Positions 22,926 through 36,500 of a stretch of DNA of 64,000 nt are shown one piece after another (the first letter of the stretch is position 1; every line of letters begins with the position of its first letter). This stretch comes from Mytilisepta virgata. Its lineage: Eukaryota; Mollusca; Bivalvia; Mytilida; Mytilidae. The stretch covers positions 54,435,455 to 54,499,454 of the forward strand of contig CM051517.1 in assembly GCA_028015205.1 (NCBI GenBank). The letters are read 5' to 3'. Both the position numbers and the translations under genes were made by a program. Below the pieces are notes generated by a model. It had not been told where the DNA came from, searched no databases, and worked only from the letters and a program-made list of their open reading frames with translations.

Positions 22926-23229
22926 TCACTTGCAATGAAAGTTTGTATTGTGTGCTGGTTCACAACGTTTATGACGTCGTGTTATCCCTAGGTTATGCGC
23001 CAAAAAGAGCCTTCTGAAAATACATTTTCGGAAAGTATTCAATTTATTTGTACTCATCACGAAATAGTCCGAGATTGCTCTGACGTCTGACGGCCTTTTT
23101 GTGATAAGCCGTATCATCAGAGCGCACTCCGTATAGAAAACATGGAACTGCCGACCCAGAATTGGGGCGGCAGTTTTTAGGCTCGAAATCGTTATATATC
23201 CAATTACAAGTAGATAAATCATACATCAA
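22926..23229 (-). pseudogene. Retroelement fragment
   Basis: Shares AAACTGCCGCCCCAATTCTG-type sequence and the GGAGTGCGCTCTGA phrase with 25380-25500 and, in inverted orientation, with 26010-26190. These are scattered 5' parts of the reverse transcriptase element. Confidence 0.5.
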
Positions 23230-23381
23230 TCGGTTCCTTATTCATTTGTCTCTAAAAATATGTACATTTTATTTACCAACAATCTAATCTCCCTGTACCA
23301 CAAACGAAAGCTTTATTCCCTTCAACAAACCATTTTCATCATTTGAACAATTTGTGATATGACTGCGTTATTTCATTTTTA

Positions 23382-24222
23382 GCTCACCTTGCCTTTGTCA
23401 TCACTTGGCGTCCCTCGTCCGTCCGTCTGTAAACTTTTACATTTTCATCTTCTGCTCTGCAACCCTTGAACCTATTAAACTGAAACTTGGCGTGTAGCTT
23501 CTATGGAAGATCCTTTACAAAGTTTGCATAAATCATCCCGGACAGTGAAACAAAATGGCCACTATGAGCATTTACATGTTCTGATTGGTCGAATTTTAAA
23601 ACTTCTCTGAAACCGTAAAGCCAAATGAACTGATTTTTGGTATGGAGCATCTATGGAAGGTCCTTTACAAGTTTGCATAACCCATCCCGGTCGGTGAAAC
23701 AAAATGGCCGCCATGAGCATTTACATGTTCTGATTGGTCGAAATTTAAAACTTCTTCTCCTCTGAAACCGTAAAGCCAAATGAACTGATTTTTTATATGG
23801 AACATCTATGGAAGGTCCTTTACAAAATTTGCATAAATCCCGGTCCGTGAAACAAAATGGCCGTCATGAGCATTTACATGTTCTGATTTGTCTAAACTTA
23901 AAACTTCTTCTCCTCTGAAACCGTAAAGCCAAATGAACGGATTTTTGGTATGGAGCATCTGTGGAAGATCCTTTACAAACTTTGCATAAATCTTTCTAGT
24001 CCGTGAAATAAAATGGCCGCCAGAAACCTTTATATGGTCTGATTGGTCGAAATTTAAAACTTCTCCTCTGAAACCGTTTGGCCAATGAACTTATACTTGG
24101 TATGAAGCATTTATAGAAGATCATTTACAAAGTTTCCAGAAATCAATCTAGTCTGTCAAATCAAATCAAAAGTTTATGACTGCAAGGTGAGCGATACAGG
24201 CTCAACCCACTAAGCCTCTTGT
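23382..24222. repeat. AGCTCACC...GGTGAGC dispersed element, copy 1
   Basis: Starts TTAGCTCACCTTGCCTTTGT with a CGTCCGTCCGTC run, then about four diverged units of about 150-200 bp with CATTTACATGTTCTGATTGG and ACAAAATGGCCG. It ends AAGGTGAGCGATACAGGCTC then CTCTTGTTG. Further copies are at 43873-45434 and 61227-62470. Confidence 0.7.
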
Positions 24223-24299
24223 TGTTTTTTTGCAGTAAATTTATGCATATGACCCCGGTAACCCGCATTTATTTTCTAACGGAAATCCTTTATATATAG

Positions 24300-25500
24300 T
24301 TACGTTTTCATTGGTATGTAAATGAGGTTGACGCGTGAAAACCTACATGCATAAATTATCTCCCGGATTCCAAGTTTTTTTAACGAATATCGCGTGATGT
24401 GAAATGATGAAAATGATGGGTTGAAGGGAATAAAGAGAACAAATATACCTATACCTAAGGAATAAAAAAACGTAATCCATTGGACATACAAACCCCGGAA
24501 GACAAATGAACAACCACAAGCACAACAAATATAAACACTGAAAACTAAAAAAAACAATGACCAACACGAACTCCTATACAAACCATGAGTGAACCCAGAT
24601 GCTCCGGAAGGGTAAGCAGTTCCTCCTCCGTATACGGCACCCATCGTGAAGTTCAACAAAGTCAATACGGGGGAAGTCACAAATCGGTGGAGGCACATGA
24701 AAGGTTACAACAGTGGGAACAGGTCCAACATCATCTTAGATATTCGAACACTGTAACGGTCAATCAATTCGTGATGACGATCGTAAAATTTCTTAAGTGA
24801 TGAGATCAACTTATCCATGATAAAACCGTGGTTAAGGAGACATAAGAAATCCCCTTTGTCGAAAGTCAGGGTAACTCACGCATGCCCTTGAAAATCGGAT
24901 AAGCTGACAAACGTAGACGCCATATGCAGGCGATGCTGGTATATTGCTACTCAAGAAGTGAACAATAGGAATGTCGAAGTCATCACGTTTGTCATAAAGT
25001 TTAGTCTTTAAATGTCCCTCATTGTCTATTTCAATAAACAAATCTAAATATGAAGCGGACTTTGGTGTATCTGTAGTATCCTTAATTTGAAGCTCACTTG
25101 GGTAGATGGGATGTACATGATGTAGAAAGTCTTGGAATTTGTCGTTATTTAACGACAACACGTCATCTATATAACGAAAATTGAAATTAAAGGATTGGGC
25201 TAGTTTTGTTTTGTTTTCACGTAGTAGCCCTTGAATGAAGTCCGCTTCATATGAGTACAGAAACAGATCGGTGAAGGGAGGAGCACAGTTGGTTCCCATT
25301 GTTTGTTGAAAAATTAGACCGCCAAATTCAACAAGTATGTTGTCTATGAAGCTTTCATTTGTGGTACAGGGAGATTGTTGGTGAATAAAATGTACATGTT
25401 CGAAGTCTGAGTTGGCAATTTCCATGTTTTCTATACGGAGTGCGCTCTGACGTTCCACGGCCCAAGCAGCCGTCTGACGTCGGAGCAATATCGGGCTTAT
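24300..25500 (-). mobile_element. Reverse transcriptase remnant, copy 2 (longest)
   Basis: A 218-codon frame (25488-24832) reads FGGLIFQQTMGTNCAPPFTD, then FNFNFRYIDDVLSLNNDKFQ with the YIDD catalytic aspartates, then SASYLDLFIEIDNEGHLKTK, KLYDKRDDFD and SNIPASPAYGVYVCQLIRFS. Past a stop, a second block continues at 24698-24560 (LLNFTMGAVYGGGTAYPSGA). The fingers-palm order is right for a reverse transcriptase, but no endonuclease, LTR or complete ORF is seen. The class is unresolved; a Penelope-like or LINE-like origin is possible. Confidence 0.78.
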
Positions 25501-26149
25501 TACGAAACAGATGTGAAATGCTCGGTAAACCTCGCATTTGTACCGGTTTCTAAGACTCGTACAAAAAAATTGTAAGGTAAACGTCCGAGAACATCAAAAA
25601 TGTTGGTTTGTCAGCTGACAATGGAGGCATCCTGTTGGGAGCGATTTGCCTGCCTATAACCGAGGACAATTAACAAGATATATTGATGACAGCGATGCGA
25701 CCAAAAATGTATTAGTTTCAGTAAATTTTCTTTCGGTATAATAAAACACTTATTGACTGCATATTCGGGGAAGGGTAAGGTTATTGTCCCCTCGATAGAC
25801 TTACTATTCCCCTCATACCCAGTCAATAAGTATATAATATTGGACGACGGCGGTGCGAAAAAGACCAAAAGCGCACTCGATCCGTATAGAAAACTTGGAA
25901 AATTGTGGGTTGACTTGAAGGGAGTAAAGCTTTCGTTTGCAGAGGGAGATTGTCGGTAAATAAAATCTACATATTCTTAGAGAAAAATGAATCGGGAATC
26001 GATTGATGAATGATTTATCTACATATGATTGGATATATTACGATTTCGAGTCTAAAAACTGCCGCCCCAAGTCTGGGTCGGCAATTTCCATGTTTTCTAT
26101 ATGGAGTGCGCTCTGACGTCCCACTGCCCCAGCATATCATAAAAAAGGC

Positions 26150-26391
26150 CGTCAGACATCAGAGCAATCTCGGACTATTAGGAGTGGCGCCCAAGTAGTG
26201 CCCATAGCAATGCCAATAGTTTGTTGGAAAACACGCCCACCGAATTGAACAAATATGTAGTCGATCAAAAATTCAATCATCAGTGCAATTTCGTCCTCTG
26301 CATATTTTTTGTTAGATTTAGAGTGGTTTTTAACAAAGTATGATTTATCTCCACCAATGATAATTACGGTATGTGTATCCTCTATTGCCAA
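26150..26391 (-). pseudogene. Reverse transcriptase fragment
   Basis: Contains FGGRVFQQTIGIAMGTTWAP, the motif preceding the catalytic block in the 24.3-25.5 kb copy. It is same-strand and lies upstream of that copy, so it may be a rearranged part of one insertion or an independent fragment. Confidence 0.6.
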
Positions 26392-26504
26392 TTTTGATTA
26401 TGAAAAAAGAAGTTGTATATATATATATGAAAATATATGGAAAAAAATAATACAGTAAAATTTTATACCTTTGACACGTCACTGTAAGTATTCACAACCA
26501 CAGG

Positions 26505-27041
26505 TACTCGGGGACAGGACCCCATATGGTACCCCATGATACCGTACCCCCCCCCCCCCCCCTATGATTTTTTTTTTTTTTGCGATTTGCCTATTTTTCT
26601 CCTGGAATAGCGAGTTGAAAGTAGCGTCCGCCATTGCTAAAATTCATACAGTAGTTTTTTTTACCTCTCAAAGTAAAAGTATGACGTCACATTTAAAAAG
26701 AAAGCTATTGTTCTACGAGTACGACGTCATTAGGCCAAATGGAGCTGAAAATTGGGGTTAAGTGGAGCTTAAGTTCTACTGTCAATAGGTCTATTCATAT
26801 GGATATTAGTATAAGCCCCCGGGATCAAGCCGTACTTTCTATCCACAGCGAGTTACTTTACAAGTAACCCGCAATGGATAAAAAATACGGCTTAGAAATA
26901 TCCATGTGCCAAGACTGAGACTACTATAACAGTTATAGCAGTCTCAGGCCAAGAGAAAAATATCTCGGCAAAAATCGCAAAAAAAAATCGTAGGGGGTAA
27001 GGTATCATAGGGGTACCATATGGGGTCCTGTCCCCTGAGTA
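26505..27041. mobile_element. TIR element upstream of EXD2
   Basis: Left TACTCGGGGACAGGACCCCA and right TGGGGTCCTGTCCCCTGAGT are inverted for about 35 bp. Inside are a C run, a T run and a second inverted repeat (AAGCCGTACTTTCTATCCA with TGGATAAAAAATACGGCTT, 26829-26893). It ends 415 bp before the EXD2 start codon, so it may lie in or near the promoter. Confidence 0.75.
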
Positions 27042-27455
27042 TCTACTTCTGGCTGTGCCTGTGGGCACAACATATCGTTGGTCCAGCTGTTATCAGGTTG
27101 TAGGCCTACATCGGGACCTACATGTACTTACACATTTTTCTTTGGTGGAAGGCCCATGTGTTCACGGACGGCATTTTCCTTTAAACGGGACAATCTATTA
27201 AGTAATATTTTCACTTTGATTGCTTTGATGAACATAGAAACTGGGTCAGCCATTTTCCCCAGTTACTATGACGTCAGTTTCGCTAGTTACGTCATTGAAT
27301 AATCTTATCGTGCCGGAAATAAAGCAAGTTATATCCGTGCTTCATTTTACATTTTATGTTCGTCCGGGAGATTTTAATGGATGCGCCCAGTAAACCGAGT
27401 TGTGAAATTCTAAACATATTTTAACTGTGAAATTAAGTTTCTAGAAGAAGTAAAA

Positions 27456-27510
27456 ATGACGAGAGGTGTAATGATTTTTGGTCGAGTTTTTGGAACAGTT
27501 CTTATAGGAG
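27456..27510 (+). CDS. EXD2: EXD2 coding exon 1 (membrane anchor start)
   Basis: MTRGVMIFGRVFGTVLIG, phase 1 donor G|GTAATAC. It is joined over 3.8 kb to LAVWMYMKFSEKRKKSKPYK, which completes a single hydrophobic anchor followed by positive charges, the same layout as the human N-terminus. The ATG is in a moderate context (AAAAATGA). Supported by phase and by matching hydrophobicity rather than by sequence identity. Confidence 0.8.
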
Positions 27511-30500
27511 GTAATACAATGACATTCGTTTTCTAAGTATTTTTTATACATGTTGTCATGTCCAGAAATATAACCGGGAGCAACCATTTGATTTAAGAGG
27601 GGAGAGGGGGGCATGGAGGGAATTTGAAAAAGGCAGGATGCAAAATTTGGTGAAAAAAAAGGCATGACCAGAAATCCTCAGAAAAAAGGTAGGATGAAAA
27701 ATGTAGTGAAAAAAAGGCATGAACTCGGAAATAAAAGGCAGCACAATGCCGGGTAGTATACTGGGCTCTCATTGTATCACCTTAGTCAATTGTTTTCACA
27801 CACTGAATAAAATAGGGCACTGGAATGTTGATTTCTATTTTTTGTGAAGTTAGCCCAAGATCTAACATTTCATTAAATAAAACTTATTTTTCACATGCAC
27901 TTTCTTTTACAATCATGAAATGCTCATCAAAAAGTGTGGTAATTTTATGTGTTCAAAAATATATTCTCATTATATCCTGTCTTGGAAATAAATGTCTCTA
28001 AAATTATTTCTTGAAAAAATCTAGCGAAGGCATTTGGTATGGACAAACATCAACCACTTATCAGTAAATCTTGATCACTTTTTAATCCAAATTTCTTAAA
28101 CATACGGCGATACAATGGGAACGGAGTATAAAAAAAGGCAGTCTCGAAATTTTAAGATTACATTTGTGTACTTCCATGCCCCCCCTCCCATAAAAATCAA
28201 ATGGTTGCTCCCCAACAAAAACAGAGAACTCTGTCAAAAGACTGAAAACAAGTAGCCAGTTATCAAAAGATTTAGATGTGGAAGCTTTGCTCCTACATAT
28301 ATGATCATTTGTTGTTTTTTTGTTCTGTGCATTCAGGACCATAACTTGGTATAAGAGATACAGTTAAGGCCAAGGGACACATATGTATACTTTTTTCGGT
28401 ATTTAACAATCTTTTGAGACAAAGGGAAAGCCTTAATCTACTCTACCATAATACAAGCTTAAGGGAGATATTAAGATTAAACAAAATGCCTACCTGTTAG
28501 CCCTTACATGTACATGTATATCCCACCAAACCTTTTTTTTTTATTTAACTCATTTTCGTCAGATTTCTGATGATCTTATTTTTACCTCGACCTTGAAACA
28601 TTTGTATGAAATTCCATCCAATTTTACATATATACATTCCGATCATTTGGTACTCACTCTGGTGAGTAAACTTAATGTCATCAGACATCTGATGAAAAGG
28701 AGTTCATAAAATTGTTAATGGTTGGAAATAAGTGCTAAAAGGTAGGCATTTTGTTAAAATTTAATCAGTTTACTGCAGAAATGAGCAAAAAAGCAGGCTG
28801 AAGGGAGATCAGAAAAAAATTCTTACTATTTGAAATTTTGGCGCTCTTGGAATTGATACATGTATCTTCCTTGTGTTTCAGACAGTTATTGCAGATTTTC
28901 ATGTCCTAGTGGTCTACTTTGGCAAAGTTTGTTTACAATAGACAGGCAAGTAAGAGCTGACTTGGCTTACTTATTTAGTTAGAAATTGGAACCTGGGACA
29001 GGCATTTAGTTGATTTATTGTATCCCCACTTTTTTCTCTGTCCCCTCGAGGTCATGGTTCATCAACTTTGAATTTCAGTTAGAATCCAGGTTAAGGTTCT
29101 GGTTTAAGGTAGTTTTTCGTGAGGAGTTATGGTATCATTCTGAAACTTGGCACATGGATAGCTTGTGATATTGCCAGCATCATTTTGATGTGAAATGGAT
29201 GCTGTGACCTTGAGGTCATGGGTCATCGACTTTGAATTTCTATATAGAATTTCTATATTAGAATCCAGGTTAAGGTTTGGGTTTAAAGTAGTTTTTCATG
29301 AAGGAGTTATGGTATCATCATGAAACTTTGTACATGAATAGCCCGTGATATAAACAGCAGCATTTTGATGCAAGATGGATGCTGTGACCTATAGGTCATG
29401 GGTTATCAACTTTGAATTTCTTTATGGAATTTTAATGTTACATGTACAATTCATTTTAAGGTTTAGGTTGAAGGTATTTTTTGTCTTGCCTTTGACGAAA
29501 GTCGCAGCGTGAGACATAAGTGTTACTATCTGGCGGCGGTGGCGTAAACTATGTGTATAAAGCTTTATATTTCAGAAGGTAGAAGACCTGGATGCTTCAT
29601 ACCTTGTATGCAGATACCTTATGTTATAAACTTTTAATCTGTGATATGTCCATTGTCCTTGACCTCATTTTCATTGTTCAGCAACTGCTTGAAAAAAATG
29701 TATATTTTTTTTTGTCATGTGAATTTCTCACTTATTATGAGTAATAGGATAACTATATTTGGTATATAGGTTCCTTGCAACGTTTAAATGTCCATCAGAC
29801 ACTGTTCACCTGACCTTGACCTCATTTCATGGATCAGTGAACAAGGTCCGTATAAACAGTAGGTCAGCTGTATGTGGTGTATGGAATGATTGTAAGGGGT
29901 AAATGTCAGTCTTGCAGCTTTCATCTGACCTTGACCTCGTTTTAATGGTTCATTGGTCAAATTTAAGTTTCTCTTGTTTTGTTCTCTTCTCAGATACTAT
30001 AAGTTATAGGTCATCTATATGTGGTGTATGGAATGATTGTAAGGTGTGCATGTCTGTCTGACAGGTTTCAACTGACCTTGACCTCAATTTCATGGTTCAT
30101 TGGTCAATGTTAAGTTTCTGTTGTTTGGTCTTCTTCTCAGATGCTATAAGTAATAGGTCAACTATATTTGCTGTATGGAATGTATTTTATTAGTAACTGC
30201 TGATTACTTATATTGAAATAGTCTCTTTATTTTATAAAAAGCTTTAAATAACATTAATAATGATAATAAATAATAAAAACTTTTAAGGGGTCATTACTAA
30301 ACTGTGATTAACAAGAACATGTTTGAATGTTTAACATAGAATACAGTTCCCTCCAGTCCCTTCATAAAGATTGATTGGCTTCATGTTCATTCATCATTAA
30401 AATGTTAATTTAATGTAAAGCTTATATAAACTTATTTTTTTTACTTCAATATAAATTCAATTATGAACACTAAAAGTCAGGCGAGACATTTTAGTGTGTC

Positions 30501-33500
30501 CACTTTTGTTTATGAAGTACTGAGAGACAGTATTTCAACTACCCTATTGTTAGGGACTTCAAAGTCAACAATATACAAGTGTAATTCTATTTACTAAATA
30601 CTTGCATCGTTGGCAAGGGATGAAGTGTCCATTGGACACAATTATAACGTTTTCAATAGCAGTCATCTATCCTTTATTAATCTGTGATTTGTGCTCAATC
30701 CATCAAATGGGATGAAAGTCATCAATTCATACAGATATTCTTAAGTTACACTACTTATTCTTTGGTAACCACAGGTTACTTGCATCAGGTTACCTACAAA
30801 CTTTACTTTGTGATAAAATTTATTTTCATTTCTTTATTTCAAAACTAGGAACGTACCAAAGTTAAGTAATATTAAGCTAATGAAGACAATATAAGAAATT
30901 GTAAATTTTTTAATTACAGTGCCAAGTAATCAAAGAATAACATGAGTAAGTCAGATTGTCAGCTGATGCCAAATGAAATGGTCTGTGTAGCTCATTACAA
31001 CTGCTAATTTTCACTAGCATATCAACAATAGAGTATTGAGTTTAGAACTTTCTGCCAGGGTGTGTTTCACTGCAGTATTAATTGACAAGGATTACCAGCT
31101 TCCTTCTCAAATAAAAATGGACCTCCACAATATAGTCCCTTGTGCTCAAAGTGGATTACAATCGAAAGCAAGAAATTTAACTATGAAATATGTCTTCATG
31201 ATATTTTAAAATTAAGTGGGAAACTAGCGGGAAAGTTAAAATTTTGCCGCTGGCCATGGTATACCCACTCTTTTGAAATATGTGCAGTGACTAATAGACA
31301 GAAACTTTTATTTTATAGGATTGGCTGTGTGGATGTATATGAAATTTTCAGAGAAGAGAAAAAAATCAAAACCATACAAGAGGAAGAAAGATATATTTTT
31401 GATAAACTGTGAAGAATCCTGGGAAAGGTTTTTTAAAACAGTTAAAATAGAAAAGGTAAATTCAAATATCTTATTACTTTATCTTAATTAAAAAATATCC
31501 CCTTTGATCTCAAATGAGAGAAGTATTAAAGCTAAACAGGAAGAAGTATTAGGCAATTTTTTCCAGTAGATAAGGAGAAATGTCTTTAAAACATTGTGAA
31601 CAAAATGCAAACATGCTGAATAGAAGTATCCCTCTTAAAGATTTGTATTGTATTCAGGTTTTAGGATTGGATTGTGAATGGATTTCTGTTTGCGGAAAAA
31701 GATGTCCAGTTGCCTTGCTTCAGCTGGCCACACAAAACGGACAATGTGCTCTTATTCGTCTATTTCAAATGGAATCCATACCAAAATCACTGAAAAAAGT
31801 ATTGGGAGATAAAAGGTAGGAGTATTATAGGTACACACATGTACAGTCGACTCTCGTTATCTCGAAGTCCTTCAGACCGCAATTTTTTTTGAATAGATGA
31901 AATTCGACTAAAATAGAGATGACAAATTTTCAAAGTTATGAAGGGAGGCAATAAACTACCTGGAAGGTCTGGTAAATCTAGAATCTTTGTAGTTGCCGGA
32001 TTAAAACGATAGTTTGCACGTACGTGTACTAACGAGACATCACTTTATCCATGTTCAGAGACTTATTTACAACATGTAGTTAATTTTTAGCATTTTATAT
32101 TTATAAAAATGATAAAGAGTTAAAGATAAAATTGATTACAATAGATCAAAATTACTAATTGTTTCCCATGGTGATGTCTTGATGAAGATTATTCGACATA
32201 ATGAATAGAATTTTCGTTGTTTTTATAATTTGGGACTCAAAATTACTTTCAAGATAGAAGAAAATTCGACTCGTGCAAATTCGACTGAAGAGGAGTCAAA
32301 ATACATATATTTGCACTGAAAAACTGCATAAAAAATTTGACTCAAGCGAGTTTGAGATAATGAGAGTTGACTGTATATATACACTGTACATGTATATGGG
32401 AAACTAAACTCTCAAATGCAAAACATCTCGTACTTAATGTGTACAAAATGTGTACATGTGCTATAAAGGAAATCTTTCTATTTTTAGATAATACAGAAAA
32501 GTGATTTGGTCACTTCAGTCTCAAGTGTAATACTTAGTTTTGAAACCATTTATCAGAAATAGTTTCTATACTTACTTTCCAATGTGATATAAGTAAATGT
32601 TTCATTCCCTCAGTATGCGTTAGGAATTTGAGAAAAGTAGGCAACCTTTATTAAGTAACCTTATATATAACCAAACAGTATAAAAACATGAAACAAATTC
32701 TGTGACAGAGAAGGAAAAAAAGCAATATTCCACTTAAAATTCCTTACCTAGAATACTGATTTATTATTAGAAATAATGAAAATTTGCAGATATAATCCTG
32801 TTTTATTTACTTTTTTTTTATTTACAGTATACTGAAAGTGGGAGTAGCTGTAAAGGAGGATGGTAGAAAACTTCATCAGGATTATGGTATAATTGTCAGG
32901 GGATGTGTGGATTTGAGACACGTTCTAAACAGGGTTAGAGGAATATTCAATCGGTGTGTTAAAGTTTGATGTTAAACATTTAAAATTGTTTTCATCACAT
33001 TCATAATATTATAAAATCATTACATACCAGAGATTTGGATTTGGATCTACATATAAAGAAATTGGCATATTTTGCACGATTTTCAGGAAAAAACATTCTT
33101 GGAGGTAAATTTAGGGGTATATGCTTTAATCTTTTGCTCCACTGGGCTTTGCTTTTATTTGGAAAATGTGATGTTAATCTGCAAATGTTTCTGCTTATTA
33201 TCTTCAGAAAGCAGTAAGCCAAATTAAACAATCAAAATTTAGAGTTGTTAACCGGATTTTCTTAGGAAAATATCGGTTATTAATTTGGTGATGTACGGTG
33301 GGCGGGCGGGCGGGCGGCTGCCAAACAGTGTCCGTGCAATAACTTATGAATTGTTCAACCAAAGCTTTTCAAATTTTAATATGTTGTTACTGATGACAAA
33401 ATGGAGGTCAAGTTCGATATTGACGATTTTCACTTTTACCGTTCAAGAGTTATGGTTCTTGAAAGATTGAAAAATGGCTTTTCCAGTGGTGTCCGTGTGA

Positions 33501-36500
33501 TTACTTATGAACTGTCCAACCAAAGCTTTTCAAATTTTAATATGTTGTTACCGATGACAAAATGGAGGTCAAGTTCGATGTTGATGATTTTCACTTTTAC
33601 CGTTCAAGAGTTATGGTTCTTGAAAGATTGAGAAATGGCTTTTCCAGTGGTGTCCGTGTGATAACTTATGAACTGTTCAACCAAAGCTTTTCAAATTTTA
33701 ATATGTTGTTACTGATGACAAAATAGAGGTCAAGTTCGATATTGACGATTTCCACTTTCACCATTCCGATATTGACGATTTTCACTTTCACAGTTCAGGA
33801 GTTGTGGTTCTAAAAAATTGGCGTATTTCTTTCATTATTGACTTCATGATTTCTGCCTACCAACCCCTGCTTAACAAATGTGTGTGTACTTATATACTCT
33901 CAAAAATTCCAATATTTGTCACTTACTATAAATAGGAGATCAAGATTGATTTTTGCCTTTCCATTTCTGAACCCTACAAAACCCTAAAAAAATTCATTTA
34001 TATTTCTTTACTTCATCCTGTTTGGGAATCCAGATTTGCAAACATCATTTCCATGCAGGAAAATCCGGTTTGCTGTCATTCGACAGCCTCTTGTTTTACA
34101 ATAATGTAGCAAGAAACCAATATGGCTGCCAGAGCAATACAAATTTTACAGAGTTGATTAAGTTCTGCCAAAGGAATATCTCAATTGAATCAAACATACC
34201 ATCACAGATGTGTGTCATATATATCTCAAATAGAAAATAGAGTTAGCCATAAAAAAGATCTTCTATTTAATCCATATTTTGAAGGATAACATCATTCGAG
34301 TTGAATCTGATGCTTTGGTTTCCCCTATAAGATTATGTAGCATGGTTCGTACGGGTCATCGAAATCCTTAAAAGTACTTGAAAATGGAAGTGGGAAATTC
34401 AAGGCCTTGAAAGTACTTAAATTCTGCAAAAGCTCCTTGAAATACCTTGGAAAAAATGAATTTTATTGAAAAGAAATATTTCTCCCGGTTTTCATACTTA
34501 CACAATATTTTTAAACACTGCAATTTCTTGTAGCCTGTGACCATAATTTATCACTCATGATTTCTAAGCATGCATGAAGTATAGTTCGTGATTTAATTGA
34601 AATATACACCTGCAAAATTTGTCTTAAAAGCAAGTTTGCCATTTTCATTCAAATGTAGACAGGCGAAGGAATTAAAAATTAATAAATCAACGATCCAAAA
34701 TTTTGACGAAAATAAATCAAGCATGATGTAATCAAACTGGCACGGTTGATGTGGTCATGAAAGTTTAGGTCCTTGAAAAATGTAAATTTTACCTAAAAAG
34801 TATTTTTATGATAAAAAAAAAGTGTGCAAACCCAGATGTAGTCAAAACAAGAATAAATAAATTGAAGAAAAAAAATCCTTGCATGTCAATGTTTATTTCA
34901 GAGGAAGTAAAGGGTTACAAGGTCAGGCAGAAAGTATACTTGGTGTCAGTTTAGACAAAAGTAATGACATACGATGTGGAGACTGGGAGGTGGATGTATT
35001 ATCTAAACAACAGGTATGTTGAGGAATTGAAGAAAGATATATTGTCACATGTTGAAAATGTTATTCTGTTGTTTTCTTGTATGATTTGAGAGTACAGTGT
35101 ATACACGTATGATCAGGTATATGAACATGATGAAGATATAAAATTCAAGGAGGGTGTCAAATGTTCTGTAACAGTTGTGACTATCGGTATTTGCAAACTA
35201 TTAAATAAGACTAGTTCTTTTACTATTACTATTATAACATCATAGGACTTGTACTACTGTTGTTCTGTAAAACATATAGTTCTTTTCACTACAACAAACT
35301 GGTTTTGTATTATAGTTATCTACATGTATATAGAATTAACACATATTGTGTGAATTAGGTTCAGTAGTTCTTGGAAAGTAGTCCACTCTTGAGCTAAATA
35401 CGTATGAATGTAAAGTCTAAAAACTGCATGACTTAAAAAAAATTTTGTTTACATATATATATACAGAAACAATATACAAATAACATATGACTGACAGTGT
35501 GATTGAGCAGATTGTTACCCAAAAAAAACATTACCAACGGAGGCGAAGCCGAGATTGACAATGTTTTTAGAGGGATCTGCTTTATCACCCTGTCAGTCAT
35601 GTGTCTAATTTATCATCTTTAGTTCAACACAGATCACCAATAGATAAGTCCACATGATGTACATTTCATGCTTCAGTGAATCCATTAAATTTTAGTATTT
35701 GGGTCCTTATGTCAGAAACAGAACATAATATTGTTAATTCATTATTTTTAATGGGGTAAGACTTAATTTAAGCAGGATGTATTATGATACTTTTATAGAA
35801 TAATTCTCAAAACAATTTTTGTTATAGATGGATTATAGGTGGGAATTCTATGTGCAGGGGGGCGGGGCTTACAGACACACCATCTCTAGTTTTTTTTTCT
35901 GAAAGTGCCAGAATTAAACACAGTATTGACACAAAGTGCCAGAATCTAATATCTATGTTTTAACCAAAATCTGTCAAATTATTCCTACACCAAAATATCC
36001 AGATTTGTAAACAAATAATTAAAATCTCTAAAATTCAGGGTAAAAGAGGCACTATTAAAAATCCTCCTGTAGTAAAAAAAGTGACGAGTAAAAAAGGTTT
36101 TATGAAAAATTACTGAAATGTATAATATTACTGTGAGTTGAAAATAAAATATATGTAAATTACATTCTTTATTCATACTTTTTAGTACATAGTTACTCTG
36201 TTTTGCAGATTGAACATAGTTACTCTATTTTGCAGATTGAATATGCAGCTAATGATGCTTTAGTTGGTGTGGATATATTCCTAACACTTGTTTTAGCAAA
36301 ACTTTGGAATAAAAAACCTGACATTGATATCAAAGATATATTTACTGCAGTAAATGAAACAGAATTTTGGACCTTTGCCAGGTCATTGGTTCAGGGAACA
36401 GTGGATGCAAATTATGTCGGACCTTGGAATGCAAAAAACCCAGTATACAGAGCATCTCTGACACAGCAGGATAATCAGGAAGATGTAATTATTTTTTCTT

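Noticed and set aside
24585..24800. 71-codon plus-strand ORF
   Set aside because: Antisense to the reverse transcriptase remnant, which shows the conserved motifs on the minus strand.
31140..31412. 90-codon plus-strand ORF overlapping EXD2 exon 2
   Set aside because: It crosses the exon 2 acceptor and is in a different frame from the conserved EXD2 reading.
31566..31657. Longer EXD2 exon 3 starting at an acceptor near 31566
   Set aside because: The extended frame has a TAA before the methionine, and the shorter exon keeps phase with exon 2.
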